A stretch of DNA of 64,000 bases from Phytophthora quininea (lineage: Eukaryota; Oomycota; Peronosporomycetes; Peronosporales; Peronosporaceae). This document shows positions 55,072 through 64,000 of this stretch, in pieces (the stretch's first letter is position 1; the number at the start of each line of letters is the position of its first letter). Below the pieces are notes generated by a model. It had not been told where the DNA came from and did not search any database. It saw nothing but the letters and a program-made list of their open reading frames with translations. Location of the stretch: NCBI GenBank assembly GCA_011947345.1, contig JAAVTG010000220.1, positions 1 to 64,000 on the forward strand, given 5' to 3'. Made by a program: the position numbers and the translations under genes.

Positions 55072-55364
55072 CCTGCGGCCATGGCTGATAACCCAGAACG
55101 ACTGCGCCGCCAATGGAGATAGTACCTCGGTACGTTGTGATCTTCATGAGTTTCTCGTCACGACCGTCACACTTCACCGCACTAACTATCTAACAAGCCA
55201 TCAGTATGTTACAGCGGCAAGTGATTGCAAAACCAGGTGCTTAGTACAAAACTCCACATGGGCAAGGGTAAATTTGCCCTCGACTTGCATAATGGAGAAG
55301 TGTGGGCAAATGCATAGTTGTAGACGTGGGCAAATTCGGGAATGGGCTGTAATAAAGGTTGTCC
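55072..55364. other. Spacer between hAT element and inverted unit D
   Basis: About 290 bp not found in units A-C. It has three or four TGGGCAAA-like repeats (around 55259, 55304 and 55328, one with an inverted TTTGCCC partner) and a short frame starting MADNPERLRRQ that stops after 13 residues. Origin unknown. Confidence 0.5.
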
Positions 55365-55689
55365 AATATTTTACATCCCCAGGTGTTCGACGTCCTGGTT
55401 AAAATTAAGCTGTCCAGTGGCTGGTGCGACGGTCACATGCGCCCCCCACGTGGAGATTTCTACAGCTGCCCATTGAGCATGAAGAGCTCCTCTCCTAACA
55501 GCAAAATCCAACCACCTGCGTGTCCGAATAGCGCGACTGGTCATCAAGCCCTTGCCAACGTGCAGCATGGCACGACACGACACGTTGCCCCAGGAGGGGC
55601 CCATGGGCTCGATCATGAACACAGTCTTCACCGCCCTACTTGGCGGGCAGTGTCCTCTTCTGGGATTGTTATTTACCAGCCCAACCTCA

Positions 55690-55705
55690 GCTCATTTCCA
55701 AACCT
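55690..55705 (+). promoter_or_regulatory. Inr-like element of glycine-rich gene (unit D)
   Basis: GCTCATTTCCAAACCT lies 78-93 bases before the ATG at 55783. It matches the oomycete initiator core (GCTCATTYYNCAWTTT) through GCTCATTYYN and is CT-rich afterwards. The same element is present in front of the copies in A, B and C on the minus strand. Confidence 0.5.
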
Positions 55706-55782
55706 TCTCTCCACCGAGCAAGCGGCACACACCACACCACACCACAACACACCGCATCGCATCGCAACCAACAAAAACAGCC

Positions 55783-56295
55783 ATGTTCAGCAACAGAATC
55801 CTCGCGGTATGGCTGGTCGTCGCGGCACTAAGAAGCGGGGCCAACGCTGAGAAAGAGGTGGCCGAGACCTTCGGCCTGTTGCATGGCGGCGGTTACGGGG
55901 CTGTTCACGGCGGCGTCCAGGAGGGCGTCGGTGGTGGCGCCAGTATCTACGGGGCCGGGGCAGGAGCGCGAGTCGGCGGCAGGGCCGGGCTTTACGGCCA
56001 CGGAGCTGCCGGCGGTGTCAATGGCGGGGTAAGCGGTGGGGCGGGGGTCGGTGTTGGCGGCGATGCCGGAGCCACCGGACAAGCGAATGGCGGCGTCGGC
56101 GGAAAAGTGATTGGCGGCGGCAGCGTCAGTGCCGGAGTTGGTGGCGGCGTTAACGGCGGTGCCAGTGCGGGCATCGGCGGTGGAGCCCCGGCCAACGCAG
56201 ACACGGTTGCGACCTCGGCCAATGCAGGCGCACAGGCGTCCGCTGGGGCTTCCACCTCGCAGAAGGGATCCTACCGCAAGCTGCGCAGCGAGTGA
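55783..56295 (+). CDS. Glycine-rich secreted protein (unit D)
   Basis: Intact 170-residue copy, same sequence as B and C, here on the plus strand with its Inr-like element upstream. Confidence 0.72.
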   Translation: MFSNRILAVWLVVAALRSGANAEKEVAETFGLLHGGGYGAVHGGVQEGVGGGASIYGAGAGARVGGRAGLYGHGAAGGVNGGVSGGAGVGVGGDAGATGQANGGVGGKVIGGGSVSAGVGGGVNGGASAGIGGGAPANADTVATSANAGAQASAGASTSQKGSYRKLRSE

Positions 56296-56615
56296 GCGCG
56301 CGTCGGGCCTCTGTGTTCTACGTGGTAAATGTTTTGTAGCCTTCTGCAGTCGTTAATGTTGATGAAATTGTTTTCGCTCTCAACTTCAACTTCCTCAACC
56401 AATCACGATTCGCAGCCGTGGATCGGTGGTCGTCGTTTCCTCCCTCTACAAGAGCATCGAAATTGAAGCGTGGCATGTGACCAGCCATTTTCAAAGAAGA
56501 ACGAGCGGGGAAGTCCATGCGACTGTCGCACATTGCTCTCCAAATGACCGCCGTGTACTGCTCGACTCACTCCTTATTTCGAGCCCTAGCGCCCAAGTGT
56601 CTATCCCAGGTGATC

Positions 56616-56957
56616 ATGGTCAAGTGCTCGTCTCTTGCTGCTCTGCTGGTCCTCCTGGCGGTCATGAGCTGCGCCTACGCTACCGAAGATGCCGCTCCCG
56701 AGACTCAGGAACAGCTCCCACCCGGAGTAACGATCGTCGGTGACCAAGAGCCGCTCCCCGGTGCCAGCACGACGACCCACGAGCAGTTCATCGGCGGCCC
56801 TGGGATGGGTTTCCGCCACCGCTTCCGCTTCCCATTCGGCGGTGGCTTCCGCTACGGCTGGGGCTACCCGATCGACTGGTGGAACACGTTCGGTCGTCCC
56901 CGCTTCGGCTCGAGCTGCATGTTCGGGCACCCGTTTGGCGGGTTCTTCTACTGCTAA
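56616..56957 (+). CDS. Small secreted Gly/Phe/Arg-rich protein (unit D)
   Basis: Intact 113-residue copy with the Asp and His variants of B and C. Confidence 0.72.
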   Translation: MVKCSSLAALLVLLAVMSCAYATEDAAPETQEQLPPGVTIVGDQEPLPGASTTTHEQFIGGPGMGFRHRFRFPFGGGFRYGWGYPIDWWNTFGRPRFGSSCMFGHPFGGFFYC

Positions 56958-57238
56958 CTGCGCCTCGAACCAATCGCTCTCGCTCAAGGAAGCAAGACTG
57001 CAACACGCTGCAGAGATGTGGCGTCTTGGATTTCTTTTTAACTAGCGCGTCATAACTAATCACTCAATCCACCGTTTTCAACGTAAAGCCTCGTTTGATT
57101 CCATCCCATTGACACTGCCACTCAACGACTAACGCAGCAAACGCAGATAGGACGATCAACTGCGTTGCGTTCAACAAACAATTAAAATAAGGCGACAGAC
57201 CTGGTATCTACAGCGCAGCTCACACCACCACCACCTCC

Positions 57239-58501
57239 TCACTTGGAGAAGACGTCGTCCAGAGCCTTCTCGAAGATCTCTAGTGCCAGCGCGCACTCGT
57301 CCTCCGACACCGTCAGCGCCGGCATGAAGCGCAGCGTCTCGTAGATGCTCGTCGTCAGCAGCATCATGCCGTGGTCCAGACACGCCTGCGAGATCTTGTT
57401 GGCCGTGCCCTTGGGCGTCTTGGCGGGGTCGAACTCGATGCCGATCATCAGCCCCAGACCGCGCACGTCCAGGATCGGGTACTTACCCGACGTCTTGAGC
57501 TTGTCCAGACCGGCGTGCAGCTGCGCGCCGCGAGCGCGTGTGTTCGCCAGCACGTTCTCCTCCGCGATCACCTCTTGGGTCGCGATGGCGGCAGCGCACG
57601 CCACGGCGTTGCCCGCGTAGGTGCCGCCCATCGATCCAGCGGGCTGCGTGTCCGTCAGCTCCTTGCGGCTGGCGATACCGCTGATCGGGTAGCCGTCGGC
57701 GATGCCCTTGGCGAAGGCCAGGATGTCTGGCTGCACGTCAAAGTGGCCGTCAATGGCAAAATAGCTGCCCGTGCGGCCGAAGCCCGACTGCACCTCGTCG
57801 GCGATCAGCAGGATGTCATTCTCCGTGGCGATGTCACGCAGCCCCTTCATGAAACTCTTGGGCGGAACCACGTAGCCGCCCTCGCCCAGCACTGATTCGA
57901 TCAGGATGGCGGCCGTGTCCTTGGGCGCCGACTGCTGCTGCAGCGCCAGACGCAGCTGCTCCAGACACCACTGGCCGTACTTTTCCTCGTCGTAAATGGG
58001 GCCGTGCGTGTGGTACGGGTACGGCACGAATGTGACGCCGGGCATGAGCGGCCCGAAGCCGGCGCTGTAGACCGTCTTGCTCGTGGTAAGGCTCATGGTG
58101 CCGATGGTGCGGCCGTGGTAGCCGCCCTGGAAGGCGATGATGCGGTTCTTGCCCGTGGCGTGGCGCGCCAGCTTGACGGCGTTCTCGATGGCCTCCGAGC
58201 CGCTGCAGGCGAAGAAGAGCGAGTCGAGCGACTTGGGCAGCACCGGCAGCAGTTTGTCCGTCAGATCCAGCATGGGCTGGTGGAAGCCGATGTTCACCTG
58301 CGCGTGCACGAGCGTGGCGGCCTGCTTCTGCACGGCGGCCACCACCTTGGGGTGCGAGTGGCCCACGCTCGTCACGGCGATGCCGCTCGTGAAGTCGAGC
58401 AGCTTGCGGTTGTCGCTCGTCCAGATCCAGGAGCCCTTGCCCTTGGTCATCACCATGTCGGACATGCGGCCGATGCCTTTGGCGAGGTGCTGCTTGGCCA
58501 T
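57239..58501 (-). CDS. Class III aminotransferase, GABA-T type (intact copy)
   Basis: 420 residues, the usual length for bacterial-type 4-aminobutyrate and related omega-amino acid aminotransferases. These transfer the terminal amino group to 2-oxoglutarate using PLP. Visible motifs: SGSEAIENAVKLAR (phosphate-binding, about 100-113), FQGGYHGRT (124-132), ADEVQSGFGRTG (234-245, Asp235 for the pyridine nitrogen), AFAKGIADG with the PLP lysine at about 265, and GGTYAGN (292-298). The first Met (MAKQHLAKG) is used. No targeting sequence is visible in frame in this copy, though a leader exists in copy 1. GABA-T is the closest description; ornithine or beta-alanine specificity cannot be excluded. 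It is the only copy without any lesion, so serves as the reference for 29931, 37801 and 46697. Confidence 0.88.
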   Translation of the reverse strand: MAKQHLAKGIGRMSDMVMTKGKGSWIWTSDNRKLLDFTSGIAVTSVGHSHPKVVAAVQKQAATLVHAQVNIGFHQPMLDLTDKLLPVLPKSLDSLFFACSGSEAIENAVKLARHATGKNRIIAFQGGYHGRTIGTMSLTTSKTVYSAGFGPLMPGVTFVPYPYHTHGPIYDEEKYGQWCLEQLRLALQQQSAPKDTAAILIESVLGEGGYVVPPKSFMKGLRDIATENDILLIADEVQSGFGRTGSYFAIDGHFDVQPDILAFAKGIADGYPISGIASRKELTDTQPAGSMGGTYAGNAVACAAAIATQEVIAEENVLANTRARGAQLHAGLDKLKTSGKYPILDVRGLGLMIGIEFDPAKTPKGTANKISQACLDHGMMLLTTSIYETLRFMPALTVSEDECALALEIFEKALDDVFSK

Positions 58502-59200
58502 CGAGGGTGGGTGGGGAGGGGGCTTGGGGGCTTGGAGGCTTAGAGGCGTGCGCGGTGCGGTGCGGTGCGGCAGGCGAGGCAACTTGCGGAGTGAGGCTCG
58601 GTTTGACTACGGATCGGAAAAGTGGACCACGTTGAACCGCGAGGTAGGCGCGTCACGCGTGAGAGCGTACGGGTACCTGGTTTTAGCGACGTGTGTGGAA
58701 GCCAACATCGAGAAAGCAATAGTGCAAGAGTACGAGCTTGGTTTCTACCTGGATGCAGTGACCTTTACTCGTATTGAGAGGGGATGGGCGCGGTGCGTCA
58801 TTGGGATGCGTCAAACGGCGTCGGCCAATCAGAAACGTTGAAAAACCTCGACCAATCAAACGCGTTGAAATCGGAGCGAGCGTACGTGGCGAAAATGGCG
58901 ACATCGCGGATTCCGGACCGCCCCGCCGTTGGGGAAGGAGATCGAGTGGACTAGCGGCGCTAACGGCTCAAGCACGGCGGGGCATTGCTTGCCATCCGTT
59001 GCTTTGGGTAGAGTTGGGCAACGCGCGTAGAGCAAGCAGCGGGGTCCTTCGCCTGCTTGGCTCTAAACAATGGTGGCTGCCAGGTGTCGCTGTCTCGATC
59101 GCAGTTGGCTCGGGGCTCGGCCGTGGGGCCACTTGAATGTTCACATGAACCAAGTCAAGGCTCCGGTCCCTTTATCTAGCCGTTCAGAAGACCAAAGTTC
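58502..59200. other. Upstream region of aminotransferase (unit D)
   Basis: Equivalent of 37106-37800 in inverted orientation, with the same CACCG copy number as B and the paired CCAAT boxes at about 58825 and 58852. No gene seen. Confidence 0.4.
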
Positions 59201-61299
59201 CTAGACGATCGCGTTATTGGCGTCATCGACAGCGATGGGGTATAACGCCGTCTCAAGCTCGACGTCGCAGTTGACCGCGCGCAGAATCGTCTCGCGATTC
59301 GTAGCGGACGCGTCTGTCAACAGCACCGAGTACTCGGGGACGGCAGCACGCGGAACGCAGCGGTCTCCCCTTCTCAATCCGGTCGAGATCAGCGCAGTAC
59401 GTCGATCCGCCGGCGATCAAGGCCGGCGTGCCTGCGACCAAACTCCTCTCCACAAGAGGGTCGATCCACGACCAGACGAACGACACGTTGGTGGCCGTGA
59501 CGTAGATGGAGCCCAGCGACGGCGAGAGGCTAGTCACATTTCGCGGCAGCTCTCGGATGTTCGTGCCGCCCACCCCCAAGTTCACCATGCTCGGCACCTC
59601 GAAGATCTCGGGAGGAAGCTCGTCGATCGGGTTGCCAGTCAGCGCCAGCCAATAGGGCTCCAGTCGAGCGATCACGGGCGGTACTGCGGTCAGCTGGCTG
59701 TTCTCGATGTAGATCGTGGTGCCCACATTCCACTTTGAGTCCAAGTCGTCGGGCAGCTCCCGCAGGTTGGTGTCGTAAAGCTCGATGTCGTGCAGGTCGA
59801 GCGGGAAATTTGCCGACTGTAAACCAGCAGGGAGAACGCTGTCGGTCATGTTGACGCGCACCAAGTACAAGGTCAACGCTTTCGGGTGGTTTGTGTTGGT
59901 GACGGCAGCAGAAGCCCCCAGTTGTCAATGGTCGAGTTGTACACCTTGATGGTCGCGACTTTATGAAAGTCGTTGAACAACTCGGGCATCTCGAGGGCGG
60001 GGCAGTGGCGAATAAGCAACGCCACCACGGTCGACCGATCGAACTCATTCCAGTTGGTTTCCACTTCATGAAATTTGCCAGAAATGCCGATCCGATGACA
60101 GTCGAGCGCGGCCAGATAGCAGGCTGGTTGCGAAATCCCCCAGGGATGCACCTGCAGCAAGCACTGTGGCAATTGGGGCCGCACCGACGCCTGAATGTGA
60201 AGACCGACCACCGCAATTCCCACATTCCAAACAAGAAATGAACGACCGGTAAAACTCCGTGAGTAGCGTGCGTTCTCTTGCTCCTGTTCATAATGCTTAT
60301 CCCCTCCACATTTGATTTCGCATGATCCTCGGTAGTGGCGTGGATTCTTGGCTTAACTTTGATAGCTGCGTGCACACCCCAATCGGTGTCGGCTTCTCTG
60401 CGCAGCAGCTCTTTCATGTTAATCGCAGCGAAGAGGACACCAAGAGAGAAGATAATGCGGCTGAATATGTCCGCCCAAGACACCACGACTACCAGTTGGA
60501 TCTCGTTCAGCATTCGGGCAGTCCACTCGTCATCGTACCATCTCCACAACTCGAAGCCGGCAATGGTAAAATCGTATTCATCGATGTAGCGTAAAACCAC
60601 AAGCAACGGAATTCCAATACAGGCGGTGAGATTCAGGACGCAATCCAAAAGAATACACGCAAACCGTCTACGAGCCTCACTCCGCTTGAATAGTGAAGAG
60701 TTAAATACCATTGAAGACCAGCAATTGAGCACAAGGAGACCCAAGTAGAACCGGTTGATCGTCATCCTGGGAAGAAGCCAGCTCATTCGATAAGCTTGAA
60801 TTGACTGAAGCCCAGTCGCCACGAGTTTTCGAGCCACTATCAGGACGTGGAAATTGGTTCCGTTTACACCCAAAAGCCCTTTGCGATCCCAGATCTTGTA
60901 GTACACTCGAACCGCTAGCGTTCTGACGGACAAGAGGCCATTACTGCGGGAAGCTGTCAGCCCTGCGCCAACGCTTGTTTCATTGTCCGCTAATGCATCC
61001 TTTGACCACAAAGTAAAAGTCAGCTTACGGTGTCGGAAGGATCCTCCAATCATCACCAAAACACAACCACCATGGAGTGCTGCCATCACCAAGTTCACGA
61101 CTGCAATAAAGGGATGATCACGGGCTGGCATCCCTATTCTGACGTACTGAAGGGACGCATACAGATAAGTCAACTCGAATCCCCAGTACACGTAAGTGTA
61201 GATGGCATTGTATCCACAAGTTATCACGTGGATAACAAGAATGACGAGCCACCACAGTGCATAGCTCCACGTCGAAAGATCAACATATTCCGAGTTCAT
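59201..61299 (-). CDS. Six-TM leucine-rich-repeat membrane protein (unit D)
   Basis: Start at 61299. The membrane half is identical in reading to unit A, including the short G-run before TM6. The C-run near 59831 is full length here, unlike A. The two shared G-run lesions are at 59915-59919 and 59367-59370 (as C-runs on the plus strand). With these restored the protein would be continuous from the TM half through the LRRs to AVDDANNAIV. Confidence 0.65.
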
Positions 61300-61348
61300 T
61301 TGCGCTCGCCAGCAAACTCAAAGTGGACTGCTCCACAGGCAGGAGGCT

Positions 61349-61402
61349 ATAAGTAGCAAAAATAGTATAAGCAGCAAAAATAGTATAAACAGCAAAAATA
61401 GT
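61349..61402. repeat. Three 18-bp tandem repeats (unit D)
   Basis: Inverted copy of the array seen at 34904-34957 and 43821-43874. Confidence 0.85.
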
Positions 61403-61520
61403 GTTAGTCACGGCGCTCCATTGAATGCAGCTAAATGTAGCAGCAAATGTCGGGGGATTCTCCGCAGAAAATGAGGAATATGAGAAGAATATCGCTCACC
61501 TGAATCTGCGGCACTCCGAA

Positions 61521-61934
61521 TCAGATACTGGATTGCTGAAGCTGGTAGCCCATTGAATTGCTACGACTGTGTGGTGGTCTACGCCCCGGGGCTAGCTTGT
61601 TACTCAGCTGCCCATACAGCCCCACAATCTAATAGCAACAACAACAGTAGGTATCATAAATATCTTTCCTACATTCACGCGTTACTTGGTCATATTTTAC
61701 CTGCGCACTGTACTGCATCTGTTCTTTCAGCAGCTGAGCAGTGACGTCTGCTCCTCCGGCGCTGCGTTTGCGGTTCGCCGCCAGCGCCGCCGCGATCTTC
61801 TTGGCGTTGTTGTTCATGCACTCCACCAGCTCCTGCACCCGCTGCACCTCGTCGGGCACGGCGTCTCGATCCTGCTCCAGCAGCACGTTCAGCAGCGTCT
61901 TGCTCCCCATCACATATTTCTCCGGGTTCTCCAT
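61521..61934 (-). CDS. Small spliced helical protein (unit D)
   Basis: Exons 61934-61701 and 61628-61521. Same long form as unit B (four-C run). Confidence 0.6.
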
Positions 61935-62474
61935 CTTCAAAATGCACAATAAAAAGATATGATTGGTCGAAATCGTTGTCGTAGGATGTGGACTTCCGCC
62001 CTTGCAAACGTTTTTTCCTGTCCAAGGTTATTATTCAACCGTGGTCGTTGTCGCTCACTTTCGGTACTTGGCAAGCGGGGATCCCACAGAAAAGCTTTCG
62101 ACTGCGTTTCGAAAACATCGATCTGCACTTGAAGCAGAATTTCTCGACCTACTTCATGAAGACCCAACTCAAGCGCCAAATTGGAGGCGCCAAAAGAAAC
62201 TGGTGTTGCGGACAGTCCTACCGGGCCGATGGCGAACGGCGTTGACTGGAGATTGAGACGGGGATGCTGGTCATCTTGTGCGGTATGCGTCGGATCGCCT
62301 GGCTCAAGTGGCGATCTCCACAGGTTCGTGAACATCAGGGCAATCTTATCGCAAATCGGCCACCATGTCCAAGTATCCGCAATGACCCCCCTTGAACACT
62401 GCGATATTCGAGCCACGACTCGATTCGATTCACTCTCATTTTCACTTTCAAGTGCTCAGGCTCCTCCGCCAACA

Positions 62475-62729
62475 ATGAAATTCTTCCAGGTCATCGTCAT
62501 CGCCGCTCTTGCCTTCTCAGGCGTCAACGCCAGCACAGCTGCCACCACCACCGGATCAACTGGAACTGGAACCGCTGCCACCGCGGCCCACGCGGGCCAT
62601 GCAGGTCATGAAGCAGGTGTCGGAAGCGCCGCCACCGACTCGACCGTGGGGGGCAGATCATCTCGTACGGCATGCACGACTGTCCCTTCAGCGCGCACAT
62701 ACTTTGATTGCGTCTTGAGTGATCCATAG
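62475..62729 (+). CDS. Short MKFF secreted paralogue (unit D)
   Basis: 84 residues, same as A and B apart from one synonymous-looking base. Its upstream CTCATTTTCACTTTCAAGTG resembles an initiator and is shared in part with the longer neighbour at 62946. Confidence 0.6.
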   Translation: MKFFQVIVIAALAFSGVNASTAATTTGSTGTGTAATAAHAGHAGHEAGVGSAATDSTVGGRSSRTACTTVPSARTYFDCVLSDP

Positions 62730-62945
62730 TATCCGAAAAACACCTGTACCTTGGAGCACTTGTCGGAGCACCTGGCTCAAAATCCACAAGTTCATGAGGG
62801 TGATCGTATGACAAACCGACCCGCATATCCAAATGCCGCACGAAAACCACCTCTCCCTTCAGCCAATCCACTCCAGTCTCGCCAGTCTCCTTTTCACTCC
62901 AAGTGCTCAAGTTCCACCGCCACCAACTCCGCCCACTTTACCACA

Positions 62946-63447
62946 ATGAAGTTCTTCCAGGTCCTCGTCATCGCCGCTCTTACCTTTGTCAGCGTCAACG
63001 CCGACACGGCTGCCTCCACACGTCCGACCACCACCGAAGCTGGTGCAGTAACTACATCGGCCCCGGCCGTGACGCCTGCTACCGGATCGCATGACACTGC
63101 AGTCACAGCGAGTCACCAGGGCCATCAGGGCCATGAAACTGGCGCCGCTGCGTCGAGCATTGGTGCTACCGGTTCTGTCGGAAGTGCCGCCACTGACTCG
63201 ACCGTGGGCGGCAGCAGCTCCGCTGGAGCGACTGCTGGTGGCACCGACAGTTCATCTGCGACTACCAAGGGATCATCGGACACCAAGGGGCATCGACCAA
63301 AAGGATTCGTCCTCCTTGGGCCACTCTACCCGCTCGAAGGAGTCGTCGGCGTCTGGAAGCGGGCATCACAGTGGAGCTGCCCAGGCCACGGGTGCCATGG
63401 GGGTTGCTGCAGCCACGGTCATCGTGGTTGGGTCGTACTTGTTGTAA
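62946..63447 (+). CDS. Ser/Thr-rich secreted, possibly GPI-anchored protein (unit D)
   Basis: Copy with full five-G run near 63410 (so the hydrophobic tail AAATVIVVGSYLL is in frame), but with one G and one A missing near 63290-63303, which garbles the Ser-rich middle. Comparison with A and B shows all three copies descend from one intact 168-codon frame. Confidence 0.58.
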
Positions 63448-63776
63448 ACGCCTCCCGCCAGACTGGAAGACGGTCCCGGCTAAACGCACGAGTCGTTGTC
63501 GGTGTCGTTGTCGGTGTCATTGTCGGTGTCATTGTCGGTGTCGTTGTGGGAGTCGCGGTGTTTGTTGTAGTTGGTACCGCCTTTGTGTTAGGATTTAGCT
63601 GTACTCAATGGCTAAAACTGTGTATGCTCAAAAAGCGCTCCTTCAATTCGGACGCCCGCGCCATTAATTCGAGCGTGAGGAAATGATTGCACCCACCGGG
63701 TGTGGAGCCTCTATTCGAACGCCCGCAGGCTCGAATAGAAGCTCCTTTGTACCGAAAGAACTTTTTGCCAAAAAAA

Positions 63777-64000
63777 ATGTCGGCGGATCTGTTCGCGGAC
63801 TGGAAGAAGGAGGAGGAGTCGTTCAGCTCCGCGGGGCTACGATATAGGAGGGGCTCTGCAGGCATGTACGAGTCCCCGTACGGCGGTGACGGCTTCGGGG
63901 ACTCCAGCAACGACGACTTTGACTTCGAGACGGTGGGGGATGAGGACCCCGCCGCCGACAAGGAAGAGGAGAAGCCCATGTTCGAGCTGCGGGAGCACGG
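63777..64000 (+). pseudogene. VPS18-like 5' gene fragment (unit D, cut by window end)
   Basis: Starts MSADLFADW at 63777 and is open to the last base (ending in ELREHG). Same reading as unit A. Whether a full-length VPS18 continues beyond the window cannot be seen; if it does, D would mark the source locus. Confidence 0.55.

Larger units (their letters stand above)
55365..64000 (-). repeat. Segmental duplication unit D, inverted (8.6 kb to window end)
   Basis: Reverse complement of the A/B unit. It starts at the equivalent of A 32016 (inside the VPS18/glycine-rich intergenic region), runs through the aminotransferase and TM-LRR genes, and has returned to the VPS18 fragment at the window end, so almost one full circular permutation is present. 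In the variable TM-LRR block it matches A, not B. Confidence 0.9.

Noticed and set aside
49765..55079. 8-bp target site duplication for the hAT element
   Set aside because: GTCGCACC on the left and CCTGCGGC on the right do not match directly or as complements.
1..64000. CRISPR arrays, rRNA, tRNA, bacterial operons
   Set aside because: Genes are spliced and eukaryotic; no regular spacer arrays, cloverleaf or rRNA signatures were noticed by eye.

Overview
The window looks like nuclear DNA of an oomycete, most likely a Phytophthora or close relative. The evidence is a small family of secreted proteins with an RxLR motif (RMLR) followed by an acidic dEER-like block, short GT-AG introns of about 55-75 bp, a flagellar gene (CFAP299), PIF/Harbinger and hAT transposons, and glycine-rich or Ser/Thr-rich small secreted proteins. 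Species cannot be fixed from sequence alone.

Layout, left part (1-29930). A TMEM131-like membrane protein gene (639-6211) is followed by a secreted/membrane-anchored endonuclease-exonuclease-phosphatase domain protein (7226-8899). Four RxLR effector-like paralogues lie between 9.2 and 21.6 kb: one intact, one expanded but frameshifted, and two decayed. Interleaved with them are a LINE remnant, a 989-bp MITE with TA target duplication, a divergent pair (small coiled-coil protein and CFAP299), and a six-exon RA-PH-RGS signalling gene. From 22.8 to 27.2 kb there are gene relics and a two-gene PIF/Harbinger element. A spliced ABM-domain mitochondrial-type gene and a pseudokinase-like gene follow, almost overlapping at their 5' ends.

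Right part (29931-64000) is a segmental amplification with a period of about 8.9 kb. Unit A (29931-38841), unit B (38842-47740) and truncated unit C (47741-49772) are head-to-tail. A 5.3-kb hAT element (49773-55071) and a roughly 290-bp unrelated spacer separate them from unit D (55365 to the window end), which is inverted. Each full unit carries a class III aminotransferase (GABA-T type), a six-TM/LRR receptor-like protein, a small spliced coiled-coil protein, four small secreted or surface proteins, and a 5' fragment of a VPS18-like gene. The copies are nearly identical except for the membrane half of the TM-LRR gene, where B differs sharply from A and D.

A caution runs through the whole window. 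Many genes are broken by single-base indels, mostly in homopolymers, and different copies of the same unit are broken at different places. That pattern suggests consensus errors at least as much as real decay. Exceptions that look biological are nonsense codons, start-codon loss, and lesions shared by all copies.
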